64,000 nt of DNA. Origin: Candidatus Methylophosphatis roskildensis (GTDB taxonomy: Bacteria > Pseudomonadota > Gammaproteobacteria > Burkholderiales > Rhodocyclaceae). Of the stretch, positions 33,187 to 42,109 are shown one piece after another. Below the pieces are notes generated by a model. It was not told the origin of the DNA. It did no database searches and saw only the letters and a program-made list of their open reading frames with translations. The DNA lies in assembly GCA_016708905.1 (NCBI GenBank), contig JADJEV010000004.1:868001-932000 (forward strand), in the 5' to 3' direction. Every line of letters starts with the position of its first letter. Position 1 is the first letter of the stretch. The translations under genes and the position numbers were made by a program.

Positions 33187-35132
33187 GGATGCAGGCGGTT
33201 GATCTTGTCGATAAGACGGCGCGCTGCATTGTCACGGGTCGCTGGCGCATTCGCCCCATAGCGCAGGCCGGAATAGTCGCGCGCGATTTCGAACATCGCG
33301 CTCGCCAGTCGCGGCACGGCCACGCCGACCCGTTGGGCATAATCGAGCGGGCCTTCCCAGGCCTTGCGTTCGAGACCCGCCGGCGCAAGCTTCTGCGAAA
33401 GCCGGTCCCACGCGCGCTGCAGCGGGTCGAGCCGGCCGCGCTGAGCAAGAGCCCATCCGGCGAGGCCGAGCATCAGCAACCCGCACAGCACGCTCATCGC
33501 CACTGTCATCGAGTGCCAGTCGGGCGCTTGCATGCCGAGGCGCTGGAGGAACTCTTTCTGGCGTTGCGGATTGTAGCCGAGAACCCACTGGTTCCAGGTA
33601 TTGTTGGCCGCGTCGAGCCGGTACCTGACTTCGCGCACCCAGGAGAACGCCGATCGCAGCGCGAACGGCAGCAACTGGCGGTCGGGCACGGCCATCGCGA
33701 GCCCGCTTTCCACCCGCGATGGCGCCACTGTGGCGGTCGGGTCGACGCGCAGCCAGCCCTCATCCTCGACCCACACTTCGGCCCAGGCATGAGCGTCCGA
33801 TTGGCGTACCTCGAGGTAGCCGTCGACCGGGTTGATCTCGCCGCCCTGGTAGCCGGTGACGACGCGCGCCGGAACTCCGGCCGCGCGCATCAGGAACACG
33901 AAGCTGGAAGCGAAGTGCTCGCAGAATCCGCGCCGGGTATCGAACAGAAACTCGTCGACACTGTGCTGGCCGAGCAAGGGTGGCTCGAGCGTGTAGCTGA
34001 ATTTGCTCTGCAAAAAGTGGCGCAGCGCGGCGGCGACCAGCGCGCTGGCGTCCGGGTTGGCGCTGCGCAGTTCCTGCGCGAGCTGGCGGGTTCGGGGATT
34101 GAAGTCGGGCGGTAGATGCTGCGCAGCCTGCAGTACGTACCGGTCCTCGCCAAGGCCTCCGCGCAGCGCCGGGTAGGCCGACAGGGAGTAGCGCAGGCGA
34201 TTGCGCACCGGGGCCTTTGAAATCAACTGATAGTCGCTCATCAACACGGCATTTTCGGGCGGCGCGCCCGGCAGTTCCAGGGCAAACAGCCAGAGCCGGT
34301 TGTGCGGCTCGAGTGTCAATTCGTAGAAGGTTCTCGGACCGGCGACGCGGTAGGGCACGCTGGACAGCATGCGGGCGGTTCCCACGCGCCAGGTGCGGCC
34401 GTCGAAATCGTTCATGACCGGCCCGCGCCAGTAGCGTTGCGCCGGCGGTGGGGTAAAGCCGTCGAATCGCACCCGAAAGGCGATCGCACCGGACAGGGTG
34501 AGGTCGCTGATCGATCCCGGCGTCATCGTATCCGACAGACCCGTCGATCCGCCGAACGCGTTGGCCGGCAGGCCCCAGACGGGCGCATCGACGCGCGGAA
34601 AAAGCACGAACAGGATCAACATGAACGGCACCGCCTGCGCCAGCATCAATGCCGACATCCGCAGGCGCTCGGCGGTGCCCAGCAGGTTGCTGTTGAGGGT
34701 GGTCAATGCCGCGGTGGTGACCAGCGTGCCGAGCAGCGTGACGCCGGCCGTTGAGATGGTCTGGTTGGCGAAGAACTGGGCGAGCTGCATGAAGTAGCAG
34801 AGGAACACCACCACATAGCCGTCGCGCGGACTGCGTGCTTCGAGCAGCTTGAGGCAGAGAAAGGCGGCGAGCAGGGCAACGCCGGGATCCTTGCCGACCG
34901 GAATGCGGTAGGTCGTGACGACCGCTGCCATCACGCCGGCCACCGCGATCAGTAGCAGCCATCTTGACGGCAGCCGCAGGCCGTGCAGCACGATCCAGCA
35001 TTGCCACAGCAGCATCAAAGCGGCGATGGCGCTCAGCCACGACGGCAGGCTGGCCGCATGCGGCGCCAGCGTAACGGCCACGCTGCCGGTGAGCCAGACG
35101 GCGCGCGCGCGCTCGATGCCGACCAGTCTCAC
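33183..35132 (-). CDS. Transglutaminase-like membrane protein (TgpA/DUF3488 family)
   Basis: A 649-residue protein. The N-terminal half is membrane-embedded with about six segments (for example AIAALMLLWQCWIVLHGL, LLIAVAGVMAAVV, MLILFVLF). The extracytoplasmic transglutaminase domain contains the catalytic Cys in RRGFCEHFASSF, His in SDAHAWAEVW and Asp in RVDPTATVAP. A further membrane segment (MSVLCGLLMLGLAGWALA) and a C-terminal DUF4129-like tail follow. It matches TgpA of Pseudomonas, which is essential there but of unknown substrate. The GTG start at 35132 overlaps the DUF58 stop; longer readings run antisense-free but overlap DUF58 and are unlikely. The moxR-DUF58-TgpA grouping is widespread. 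Confidence 0.92.
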   Translation of the reverse strand: MRLVGIERARAVWLTGSVAVTLAPHAASLPSWLSAIAALMLLWQCWIVLHGLRLPSRWLLLIAVAGVMAAVVTTYRIPVGKDPGVALLAAFLCLKLLEARSPRDGYVVVFLCYFMQLAQFFANQTISTAGVTLLGTLVTTAALTTLNSNLLGTAERLRMSALMLAQAVPFMLILFVLFPRVDAPVWGLPANAFGGSTGLSDTMTPGSISDLTLSGAIAFRVRFDGFTPPPAQRYWRGPVMNDFDGRTWRVGTARMLSSVPYRVAGPRTFYELTLEPHNRLWLFALELPGAPPENAVLMSDYQLISKAPVRNRLRYSLSAYPALRGGLGEDRYVLQAAQHLPPDFNPRTRQLAQELRSANPDASALVAAALRHFLQSKFSYTLEPPLLGQHSVDEFLFDTRRGFCEHFASSFVFLMRAAGVPARVVTGYQGGEINPVDGYLEVRQSDAHAWAEVWVEDEGWLRVDPTATVAPSRVESGLAMAVPDRQLLPFALRSAFSWVREVRYRLDAANNTWNQWVLGYNPQRQKEFLQRLGMQAPDWHSMTVAMSVLCGLLMLGLAGWALAQRGRLDPLQRAWDRLSQKLAPAGLERKAWEGPLDYAQRVGVAVPRLASAMFEIARDYSGLRYGANAPATRDNAARRLIDKINRLHP

Positions 35133-36148
35133 GCCGGCTCCTGCGGCTGACCGAACAGCGCCAGCGCCTTTAGGCAGGCATTGCGGTGTGCGCTTCCCTC
35201 GGCCGGACCCAGGCTCGCGCCCGGCAGCTCGAGCCGCCACCCCATGCCGCCCGAATTGGCGCGCTCGATCCAGGCGGCCAGCCGGCTGAGCCTGGACTCG
35301 TTGTCCATTTGCGGCGGCAGATCGTCCCAGCGCAAGACCACGTTGCCGGCCTGCATGCCGGAAAAATGCTTGGTCAGCAGCGGGCCGCCACCGGCAGCGG
35401 CCTTCCACGCGATATGGCGCGGCGAGTCGCCCGGTTGATAGAGGCGCAATCCAGCAAAATCGTCTCGTCCAGCCGCGCTCGCGGCGATGCCACCGGCATT
35501 GCCGTGCCCTAGCGGCAGTGGCGGCGGGTCGGGTTCCGGTCTCGGCCAGACCAGTATCGACATGTCCGGCTGAAGGTAACTCCAGGCGCGGATGAGCCCC
35601 AGCGGATAACGCGTCTCCAGTGTTACCCGGGGGAGCCTGAGCCAGCCGCGCCATTGCGTCGGAAGGACGAGTTCGGCATTGCTGGTTCCTTCGGCGTCGA
35701 CTCGATCGATCGTCGTCAGTGCGCTGCCTGTGCGCAGCTTCAGCGCGTAACGCGCGTTGCCGCGGCGGTTGATCAGCCGCAAGGTGAATCGCGCCGGGTC
35801 TCCGCAGAAAACCGCCGCTGCCGCGCCGGCCTCGATCTGGAGTTGCGCGAGATTGCGAAAGGTGTGCAGGATCGCCGAGTGGCCAAGCCCGGCCAGCAGG
35901 AAGGTCAAGGCAAAGCCGAGCGACAGCTGGTAGTTGATCGCGCCTATGAGCATTGCCGCCAGGACGGCGCCGAATACCAGGCCCGGTCGCGTCGGCAGGA
36001 CGAAGACGCGCCTTTGCGTCAGCACGATCGGCGTCGACTCCGGACCACGATCGCGGAACAGCCAGGCGTTGAAACGTCCGCCGATCCGTCGCTGGGCAAT
36101 TGCGGCCGTTTTGGCCGGAATCGGCGTCGGTAGGTCGTTGAGGAGCAA
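35129..36148 (-). CDS. DUF58 domain-containing membrane protein
   Basis: A 339-residue protein with two membrane segments (about residues 57-95: VFGAVLAAMLIGAINYQL, then FALTFLLAGLGHSAI), a beta-rich region and the DUF58 signature. The signature is GRDDFAGLRLYQPGDSPRHIAWKAAA, close to residues 232-257. The family resembles vWA-domain substrates of MoxR AAA ATPases, and the moxR gene lies 19 bp upstream. The tail is short compared with full vWA versions. Function is unknown beyond a presumed chaperone-client relation. Confidence 0.92.
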   Translation of the reverse strand: MLLNDLPTPIPAKTAAIAQRRIGGRFNAWLFRDRGPESTPIVLTQRRVFVLPTRPGLVFGAVLAAMLIGAINYQLSLGFALTFLLAGLGHSAILHTFRNLAQLQIEAGAAAAVFCGDPARFTLRLINRRGNARYALKLRTGSALTTIDRVDAEGTSNAELVLPTQWRGWLRLPRVTLETRYPLGLIRAWSYLQPDMSILVWPRPEPDPPPLPLGHGNAGGIAASAAGRDDFAGLRLYQPGDSPRHIAWKAAAGGGPLLTKHFSGMQAGNVVLRWDDLPPQMDNESRLSRLAAWIERANSGGMGWRLELPGASLGPAEGSAHRNACLKALALFGQPQEPA

Positions 36149-36167
36149 GCCGGCGCCCGCTATCTCG

Positions 36168-37082
36168 TCACGGCAACGCGACTGCTTCGATCAGGGTCCG
36201 CGCCAGGCGCGTCCCGCCCCCGCTCTCGCCGGCCGGCTTGAGGCGATGGCCGGCCACGCTGGGCAGGACCGCCTGAACGTCTTCCGGCAACACCGCATCG
36301 CGCCCCGCGATCAGGGCCCAGGCCCGCGAAGCGGCAAGCAGCGCCAGCGCCGCCCGCGGGCTGAGGCCGGACGCGAAGAGCCCACTGGTTCGCGTGTGCT
36401 CGACCAGCGCCTGGATGTAGTCGAGCAGCGCGTCAGCCGCGTGGACGGCGCTCGCGGCCCGCTGCAAGTCCCGCAGGTCGCCGACCGTTAGCGTTGGCTC
36501 GAGCGCGGCGATCATGTCGCGTCGTGATTCCCCCTGCAGGAGCGCGCGCTCGGCATTGCGATCTGGGTAACCGAGTTCGATGCGCATCAGGAAGCGGTCG
36601 AGTTGCGACTCGGGCAACGGAAAGGTGCCGACCTGGTAAGAGGGGTTCTGCGTGGCAATGACGAAAAACGGATCCGGCAGCGCGTGGGTTGCGCCCTCCG
36701 CCGTGACCTGTTGTTCCTCCATCGCCTCGAGCAGGGCGCTCTGGGCCTTCGGCGTCGCCCGATTGACCTCGTCGGCGAGGACCAGCTGGGCAAACACCGG
36801 CCCCGGGTGAAAGCGGAAGCTGCCGCTCTCGCGATCGAACACCGATACACCGATGATGTCGGCAGGCAGCATGTCGCTGGTGAACTGGATTCGCTGAAAC
36901 TGCAGCCCGAGCAGTTTTGCCAGCAAGTGGGCCAGGGTCGTCTTACCTACCCCGGGCAGATCCTCGATCAGTAGATGTCCCTGCGCCAGCAGGCAGGCCA
37001 GGCAAAGGCGGATCTGCGATTGCTTGCCCAGGATGATTCGGCTGGCCTGCTCGATGGTGCGCGATATGGCTGGAAGGGTCAT
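36168..37082 (-). CDS. MoxR-family AAA+ ATPase
   Basis: A 304-residue AAA_3 ATPase with Walker A DLPGVGKTTLAHLLA, Walker B LVLADEVNRATPKAQSALLEAM, sensor 1 VIATQNPSYQVGTFPLPESQLDRF and a C-terminal lid domain. MoxR proteins act as chaperones for vWA or DUF58 partners in envelope maturation. ATG 37082 (MTLPAISRTIEQAS) is preferred; upstream in-frame codons read into the divergent promoter region. It is the first gene of the operon moxR-DUF58-TgpA-mltB and is divergent from the deacetylase gene, with 121 bp between. Confidence 0.95.
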   Translation of the reverse strand: MTLPAISRTIEQASRIILGKQSQIRLCLACLLAQGHLLIEDLPGVGKTTLAHLLAKLLGLQFQRIQFTSDMLPADIIGVSVFDRESGSFRFHPGPVFAQLVLADEVNRATPKAQSALLEAMEEQQVTAEGATHALPDPFFVIATQNPSYQVGTFPLPESQLDRFLMRIELGYPDRNAERALLQGESRRDMIAALEPTLTVGDLRDLQRAASAVHAADALLDYIQALVEHTRTSGLFASGLSPRAALALLAASRAWALIAGRDAVLPEDVQAVLPSVAGHRLKPAGESGGGTRLARTLIEAVALP

Positions 37083-37203
37083 GGCTTGAGCGGTTTCGCA
37101 GGATCGGTCCATAATACAAGAGAGCGTCCGGCCAACGGCAGTACAAACATCACAAGGGCGCACGTCCCCTCAGAGGCAACCGGCCAACGGGAAAAAGAGA
37201 CAG

Positions 37204-38127
37204 ATGAGTACCGCATTCATCACCCATAGCGACTGCATGCTGCACGACATGGGTTCGCACCATCCAGAGTGCCCGGATCGGCTTTCGGCAATCAGCGATC
37301 GGCTGATTGCCTGCGGACTCGATCTCTACCTGGCATTTCACGATGCGCCCCAGGCGGAAGTCGAGCAGTTGTCGCGGGCCCATCCGCGCGAGTACGTCGA
37401 GGAGATCCTGTCGTCTGTACCAGTGAGTGGCGTGCACCATCTCGATCCGGACACCGCGATGTGCCCCGGCACCATTAAGGCAGCTCTGCGCGCAGCAGGT
37501 GCCGGCGTTCTGGCGACCGACTTGGTCATGAAGGGTGAAGTCGAGAGCGGCTTCTGCGCAGTTCGGCCGCCTGGACACCATGCGGAGCGCGCACGCGCGA
37601 TGGGATTCTGTTTCTTCAACAATGTTGCCATCGCGGCGCGCCACGCGCTGGACGCGCACGGACTGGAACGCGTGGCGATCGTCGATTTCGACGTGCATCA
37701 CGGTAACGGCACCGAGGATATTTTCTCCGGCGACCCGCAGGTGCTCATGGTCAGCACCTTCCAGCATCCCTTCTATCCTTACTGCGGCACCGACAACCCG
37801 GCGGCGAACATGGTCAATGTTCCCTTGCCGGCCGGAACGCGCGGAGAGGGGTTCCGCGAAGTCGTCGAGTCGAAGTGGCTGCCTGCGCTCGAGGAATTCA
37901 AACCGCAGGCGATCTTCATTTCCGCCGGCTTCGATGCCCATTACGAGGACGACATGGGTTCGCTTGGTCTGCTCGAGGCCGACTATGCGTGGGTCACCCA
38001 ACAGCTCAAGGCGGTTGCGCGTCATCACGCGAACGGGCGGATCGTTTCCATCCTGGAGGGGGGCTATGCCTTGTCGGCACTGGGTCGCAGCGTGGTGGCG
38101 CACATCAAGGTGCTGGCAGACCTTTAG
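37204..38127 (+). CDS. Histone deacetylase family (class II-like) amidohydrolase
   Basis: A 307-residue zinc hydrolase of the arginase/deacetylase fold. Motifs are RPPGHHAERARAMGFCFFNN (His125-His126 active-site pair), VDFDVHHGNGTEDIF (zinc ligands Asp163 and His165) and SAGFDAHYEDD (third ligand Asp244). EGGYALSALG, near the C terminus, supplies the transition-state tyrosine. Bacterial members deacetylate acetylpolyamines, acetoin-related or other acylated small molecules or proteins; substrate is not predictable. It is a stand-alone gene divergent from moxR, and a sequence TAATAC upstream could be its -10. Confidence 0.93.
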   Translation: MSTAFITHSDCMLHDMGSHHPECPDRLSAISDRLIACGLDLYLAFHDAPQAEVEQLSRAHPREYVEEILSSVPVSGVHHLDPDTAMCPGTIKAALRAAGAGVLATDLVMKGEVESGFCAVRPPGHHAERARAMGFCFFNNVAIAARHALDAHGLERVAIVDFDVHHGNGTEDIFSGDPQVLMVSTFQHPFYPYCGTDNPAANMVNVPLPAGTRGEGFREVVESKWLPALEEFKPQAIFISAGFDAHYEDDMGSLGLLEADYAWVTQQLKAVARHHANGRIVSILEGGYALSALGRSVVAHIKVLADL

Positions 38128-38196
38128 GCCGTTGGCAGGGACTCCCGTCTGCTGACGATCGAGTACAATCATGGTTTTGCCAAAGCCGTGGAACTC

Positions 38197-39075
38197 ATGA
38201 TTCAAGGATCCATAGTCGCCATCGTCACGCCGATGCACGAGGATGGCAGCCTCGATCTGCCGCGCTTCAGGTCATTGATCGACTGGCATGTCGCGGAAGG
38301 GACGGATGGAATCGTCGTCGTCGGAACCACCGGCGAGTCGCCGACAGTCGATTGGAACGAGCACACCCAGTTGATTGAAGTTGCCGTCGAGCATGCCGCT
38401 GGCCGGATTCCGATCATCGCCGGCACTGGCGCCAATTCCACGCGCGAGGCGATCGAGCTGACGGAATTCGCGAAGAAGGCCGGCGCCCATTACTGCCTGT
38501 CTGTCGTGCCCTACTACAACAAGCCGACCCAGGACGGGCTGTATCGCCATTTCAAGGCGATCGCCGAGTCGGTCGATCTGCCGTTGATCCTGTACAACGT
38601 GCCTGGCCGAACTGCGGTCGACATGTCGAACGACACGATCATTCGCCTGGCACAGCTGCCTGGCATCGTCGGCGTCAAGGAGGCGACCGGCGATCTGCAT
38701 CGTGCGACCGATCTGGTGCGTCGCGCGCCGAAGGGCTTTGCGCTCTATACGGGCGACGATGCAACCACGCTGGCGTTCCTGCTGGTCGGCGGCAATGGCT
38801 GCATTTCGGTCACGGCAAACGTTGCGCCGCGCGCGATGCACGACATGTGCATGGCGGCGTTCAGGGGACAATCGGCGCAGGCTCGCGATATCAATGATCG
38901 TCTGCTCGGGCTGCACAAGCAGCTCTTCTGCGAAGCCAACCCGATTCCCGTCAAATGGGCGCTGCAACAGATGGGGCTCATTGAAGGCGGTATCCGCCTG
39001 CCCCTGACGCCTTTGTCTGGCGACTGTCACGAACGCGTGCGCGCTGCGCTGGTTTCGGCCGGCGCCTTGCGCTGA
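38197..39075 (+). CDS. dapA: 4-hydroxy-tetrahydrodipicolinate synthase
   Basis: Condenses pyruvate with aspartate semialdehyde, the first committed step to diaminopimelate and lysine. The 292-residue TIM-barrel protein has GTTGES (Thr44-Thr45), YYNKPTQDG, Tyr133 in LYNVPGRT and Schiff-base Lys161 in GVKEATGD, all at the E. coli positions. ATG 38197 gives the standard MIQGSIVAIVTPM start; GTG 38188 would add three residues. A TACAAT about 30 bases upstream may be a -10. bamC follows after 29 bp, an order also seen in E. coli. Confidence 0.97.
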   Translation: MIQGSIVAIVTPMHEDGSLDLPRFRSLIDWHVAEGTDGIVVVGTTGESPTVDWNEHTQLIEVAVEHAAGRIPIIAGTGANSTREAIELTEFAKKAGAHYCLSVVPYYNKPTQDGLYRHFKAIAESVDLPLILYNVPGRTAVDMSNDTIIRLAQLPGIVGVKEATGDLHRATDLVRRAPKGFALYTGDDATTLAFLLVGGNGCISVTANVAPRAMHDMCMAAFRGQSAQARDINDRLLGLHKQLFCEANPIPVKWALQQMGLIEGGIRLPLTPLSGDCHERVRAALVSAGALR

Positions 39076-39104
39076 ACATCACTTTCTACGAGGTCGATCT
39101 CGGC

Positions 39105-40259
39105 ATGATTCTGCGCCGTTCAACCGTATTGCATTTCGCGACCTGCCTGTTTTCAGCCGCGCTGCTGGCCGGGTGCGGCATCATACAGTCAGACAAGATC
39201 GATTACCGCAGCTCGGCGAAGCTGCCGACGCTGGAAATTCCCCCCGATCTGACGCAGCCGCGACGCGACGATCGCTATGCGGTACCCGACGTCAACCCGA
39301 GGGGTTCGGCAACCTATTCCGTGTATAACGCCGAGCGGGCGGGCACCGGGCGCGCTTCGACGGCGGTGGAAGTGCTGCCTGAATCCGAGGCGATCCGCGT
39401 CGAGCGCGCGGGCACACAGCGCTGGCTGGTGGTCAAGGGTGCACCCGACAAACTGTGGCCGGTGGTCAAGGATTTCTGGCAGGAAACCGGTTTCGTGATC
39501 AATCTTGATTTGCCCGATGCCGGCGTGATGGAAACCGACTGGGCAGAGAATCGTGCGCGCATTCCGCAGGATCCAATCCGCAACACCATCGGCAAGGCGA
39601 TCGACCTGCTCTACTCGACACCGGAGCGGGACAAGTTTCGCACCCGGCTCGAGATCGGGCTGCAACCGGGAACCACAGAGGTCTATATCAGCCATCGCGG
39701 CATGATCGAGATCTATCCGAACGAAGCCCGTGATCGGACCATATGGCAGCCCCGTCCGGCCGATCCGGAACTCGAAGCCGAGATGCTGCGTCGTCTGATG
39801 GTGCGGCTCGGTGCCGAGGAAGAGCGCGCGAAGGTTGCAGTAGCGGCTGGGAAGTCGGTCGATCGGGCGCGTCTGGATCGCGGCGGTCCCGGCGCCGGGT
39901 CGCTGGAACTGCAGGAGCAATTCGATCGCGCGTGGCGACGCGTCGGGCTTGCGCTCGATCGCGTGGGGTTCGCGGTCGAGGATCGGGACCGCTCACAGGG
40001 GCAGTACTTCGTTCGCTACATCGATCCACAGGCGGACAACAAGAGCAAGGCTGACGAATCGGGCGTGCTGTCGAAACTGATGTTCTGGCGCAGCGACGAC
40101 AAGAAGAAGCCAGCCGCCAAAGTAGGCACTCAGTATCGTGTGCAGGTCAAGGGAGACGGCGAGTCGAGCAACGTTCAGGTTCTTTCGCGCGATGGTGCTG
40201 CCGATTCGTCGGAACCCGCGAAGAGACTGCTCTCGCTGCTCTACGAACAGCTGAGGTGA
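39105..40259 (+). CDS. bamC: Outer membrane assembly lipoprotein BamC
   Basis: BamC (NlpB) is a lipoprotein of the BAM complex that inserts beta-barrel proteins. The 384-residue protein has a signal with lipobox LAGC (Cys about residue 24). The unstructured BamD-binding segment SDKIDYRSSAKLPTLEIPPDLTQP is strongly conserved. Two helix-grip domains follow: RWLVVKGAPDKLWPVVKDFWQETGF and the later RAWRRVGLALDRVGFAVEDRDRSQG. It is somewhat longer than the E. coli protein (344). dapA lies just upstream, and the MBL gene overlaps its stop (GTGA). Confidence 0.95.
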   Translation: MILRRSTVLHFATCLFSAALLAGCGIIQSDKIDYRSSAKLPTLEIPPDLTQPRRDDRYAVPDVNPRGSATYSVYNAERAGTGRASTAVEVLPESEAIRVERAGTQRWLVVKGAPDKLWPVVKDFWQETGFVINLDLPDAGVMETDWAENRARIPQDPIRNTIGKAIDLLYSTPERDKFRTRLEIGLQPGTTEVYISHRGMIEIYPNEARDRTIWQPRPADPELEAEMLRRLMVRLGAEEERAKVAVAAGKSVDRARLDRGGPGAGSLELQEQFDRAWRRVGLALDRVGFAVEDRDRSQGQYFVRYIDPQADNKSKADESGVLSKLMFWRSDDKKKPAAKVGTQYRVQVKGDGESSNVQVLSRDGAADSSEPAKRLLSLLYEQLR

Positions 40260-41038
40260 TCCGCTTCGGCTGCCTTGGCAGTGGCAGCCGGGGCAATGCG
40301 CTGGTCGTCGAGGTCGCCGAAGGGCCGCATACGACACGTGTGCTGGTCGATTGCGGCTTTGCTTCGCGTGAAACGGCGGCTCGCCTGGCCCGACTCGGCC
40401 TGACTCCGCGGGACATATCCGCCGTGCTCGTCACCCACGAACACAGCGACCACCTCGGGGGCGTATTCCGCTTCGCGGCCCGCCACGATGTTCGCGTATT
40501 CCTGACTCACGGCACCCTGTCCTGCGTCGAGGCTGGCGCGCGGCGGCTTGCGAGCGTCGAGATCATCGACAGTCACCAGTCGCTCCAGATAGGCGGGATC
40601 GAAGTTCACCCGTTCGCGGTTCCACACGATGCGCGAGAGCCCGTGCAGTTCGTCTTTTCCGACGGCGCGCGGCGACTTGGGCTATTGACCGATACCGGTC
40701 ACGCCACTGCGCACGTCGAACGCATGTTGAGCGGCGTAGACGCGTTGATCCTCGAGTGCAATCACGATCTGGAGATGCTCGCGTCAGGCAACTACCCGGT
40801 GCCGCTCAGGCGGCGGATCTCCGGTGCCTACGGTCACCTGGACAATGGCGCGGCGGCCCGGCTGCTCTCGGCGCTGGACCGCAGCAGGTTGCAGCATCTG
40901 GTGGCGGCACATCTTTCCCAGCAGAACAATACTGCGGAGAAGGCCCGAGAAGCGCTGGCCCAGGCAGCGGGTTGCGAGGCCGAGTGGATCAGCATCGCCG
41001 ACCAGGACGCAGGGTTCGACTGGCGCGAGATCAGGTAG
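40256..41038 (+). CDS. MBL-fold metallohydrolase (YycJ/WalJ-like)
   Basis: A 260-residue metallo-beta-lactamase fold hydrolase. It begins FGCLGSGSRGNALVVE (typical of YycJ-like proteins) and carries the metal site VTHEHSDHLGG, then FAVPHDAREPVQFVF, LLTDTGHATAHV and the later HLDNGAAARLL and AAHLSQQNNT. Relatives in Firmicutes are proposed 5' exonucleases linked to cell wall control; in proteobacteria the role is unknown. The start is GTG 40256, overlapping the bamC stop by four bases, so it is translationally coupled. It converges on the small lipoprotein gene across a shared terminator. Confidence 0.92.
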   Translation: MIRFGCLGSGSRGNALVVEVAEGPHTTRVLVDCGFASRETAARLARLGLTPRDISAVLVTHEHSDHLGGVFRFAARHDVRVFLTHGTLSCVEAGARRLASVEIIDSHQSLQIGGIEVHPFAVPHDAREPVQFVFSDGARRLGLLTDTGHATAHVERMLSGVDALILECNHDLEMLASGNYPVPLRRRISGAYGHLDNGAAARLLSALDRSRLQHLVAAHLSQQNNTAEKAREALAQAAGCEAEWISIADQDAGFDWREIR

Positions 41039-41084
41039 CGCCGGAGCACGCGTCTACCTTGGCAGGAACAACAAGGCAAGAAAA

Positions 41085-41106
41085 AAGCCGGCCCGTGGGC
41101 CGGCTT
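41085..41106. terminator. Bidirectional terminator between the MBL and lipoprotein genes
   Basis: Ten-base arms AAGCCGGCCC / GGGCCGGCTT around a two-base centre, with an A-run on the left (AAAAAA) and CGTTT on the right. It serves converging genes, best as a terminator for the minus strand, where the A-run becomes a T-run. Confidence 0.85.
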
Positions 41107-41126
41107 CGTTTCCCGCGCAGAAGCGA

Positions 41127-41459
41127 TTACTTCTTCATCGCATCCTTGGCAGCGTCGGCAGCCGCGGTGCCGGCAGCAGCACCGACTTCCTTGGCCTTCT
41201 CGACGGCAGCGTCGGCAGCGCTCTTTGCAGCGTCTGTGGCCGGCATAGCGGCCGCATCAGCGGGCTTTGCAGCATCAGCCGGCTTCGGGGCTTCGGCGGC
41301 GGGAGCCGGGGCCGCGGGAGCGGCAGGAGCGGCGGTCGGGGCAGCCGGCGCAGCAGCGGCCGGAGCAGCCGGCGCAGCGGCAGGCTTCGGTTCTTCCTTC
41401 TTGGCGCAGGCCGTGACGGCCAGGGCAACCAGAGCAGCAACGAGGAGCGAACGGTTCAT
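41127..41459 (-). CDS. Small Ala/Pro-rich lipoprotein
   Basis: A 110-residue protein with a signal peptide and lipobox VTAC (MNRSLLVAALVALAVTAC), followed by KKEEPKP and an almost pure Ala/Pro/Lys/Asp low-complexity region. The end, VEKAKEVGAAAGTAAADAAKDAMKK, suggests an amphipathic helix. No family function can be assigned; similar Ala-rich lipoproteins are common in betaproteobacteria and may be structural. Its downstream side faces a strong terminator. The 159 bp upstream includes an A/T-rich stretch that could hold its promoter. Confidence 0.8.
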   Translation of the reverse strand: MNRSLLVAALVALAVTACAKKEEPKPAAAPAAPAAAAPAAPTAAPAAPAAPAPAAEAPKPADAAKPADAAAMPATDAAKSAADAAVEKAKEVGAAAGTAAADAAKDAMKK

Positions 41460-41618
41460 TGTCGAATTCCCTTATCGATAAGTTAGGACAAGCCAGAATC
41501 TTCATTCAGGCTGGAGTGCACTTCAGCCAGCCGTAGAGTATACATTCATCTGATCCTTGATTCTACAGCGATGTTGCGCCTGCGCAACACCCCTTGACCT
41601 CGCCGATTGATGCTCGGT

Positions 41619-42107
41619 TCAGAGGCCCAGCAGGGTGGGCGGGACTGCAGGCATCGAGCATTCCCAAAGTTGCTTGAATCGGCTGAGCCAGCTTCCCGCT
41701 TCGTCCGGGTTGGCGACAAACCATTTTCCGCGTGGCCAGTCGCGATGAAACCGGACGACGCCGGTATCGTTGTGGGTCAGCAGATAGCACTCGGTCAGAT
41801 TGCGCAAGTCGTCCGGACTCTGCCTTACCTCGGTGCAGTGGGAGAAATGCCGCATCAGATCCAAGAGCCGCGGGCTGCGCGATTCGAGATGCGTGGTGTC
41901 GTGCACAACGATACGCAGCCGCGCCTCGGGCCTTGCCAGCAGAAGGCGCTCGATCTGCGCGACGCTTTCGCTCGATTCGATTCCGGTCCGGGCGAGGTCG
42001 GGATCGAACACGCACAACTCGCCTTGCGCCGCTTCGAGCGTCTGACGAATCGCGTTCGAGTATTCGCGGTAGGTGTCGAATCTCTGCTCGAAGCTTGTTC
42101 CGTCCAT
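41619..42107 (-). CDS. DUF7931-like protein
   Basis: A 162-residue protein with no signal or membrane segment. It contains GELCVFDPDLARTGIESSESVAQIERLLLARPEARLRIVVHD (read in pieces), then SHCTEVRQSPDDLRNLTECYLLTHNDTGVVRFHRD. This resembles a phospholipase D-like fold without its HKD motif, as in the DUF7931 family that often accompanies acetyltransferases. It lies 2 bp after the RoxA-type gene on the same strand, so they are cotranscribed. Function is unknown. Confidence 0.78.
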   Translation of the reverse strand: MDGTSFEQRFDTYREYSNAIRQTLEAAQGELCVFDPDLARTGIESSESVAQIERLLLARPEARLRIVVHDTTHLESRSPRLLDLMRHFSHCTEVRQSPDDLRNLTECYLLTHNDTGVVRFHRDWPRGKWFVANPDEAGSWLSRFKQLWECSMPAVPPTLLGL

Positions 42108-42109
42108 GG

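Noticed and set aside
33183..35654. An 823-codon version of the transglutaminase-like protein
   Set aside because: The extra N terminus is an out-of-frame reading of the DUF58 gene; GTG 35132 overlaps the DUF58 stop in the usual coupled way.
38188..38196. GTG start for dapA three codons upstream
   Set aside because: The ATG at 38197 gives the exact family N terminus and places the active-site residues at standard positions.
40756..41481. Ala/Gly-rich plus-strand frame opposite the small lipoprotein
   Set aside because: Overlaps the MBL gene out of frame and a terminator; the minus strand gives a clear lipoprotein signal.
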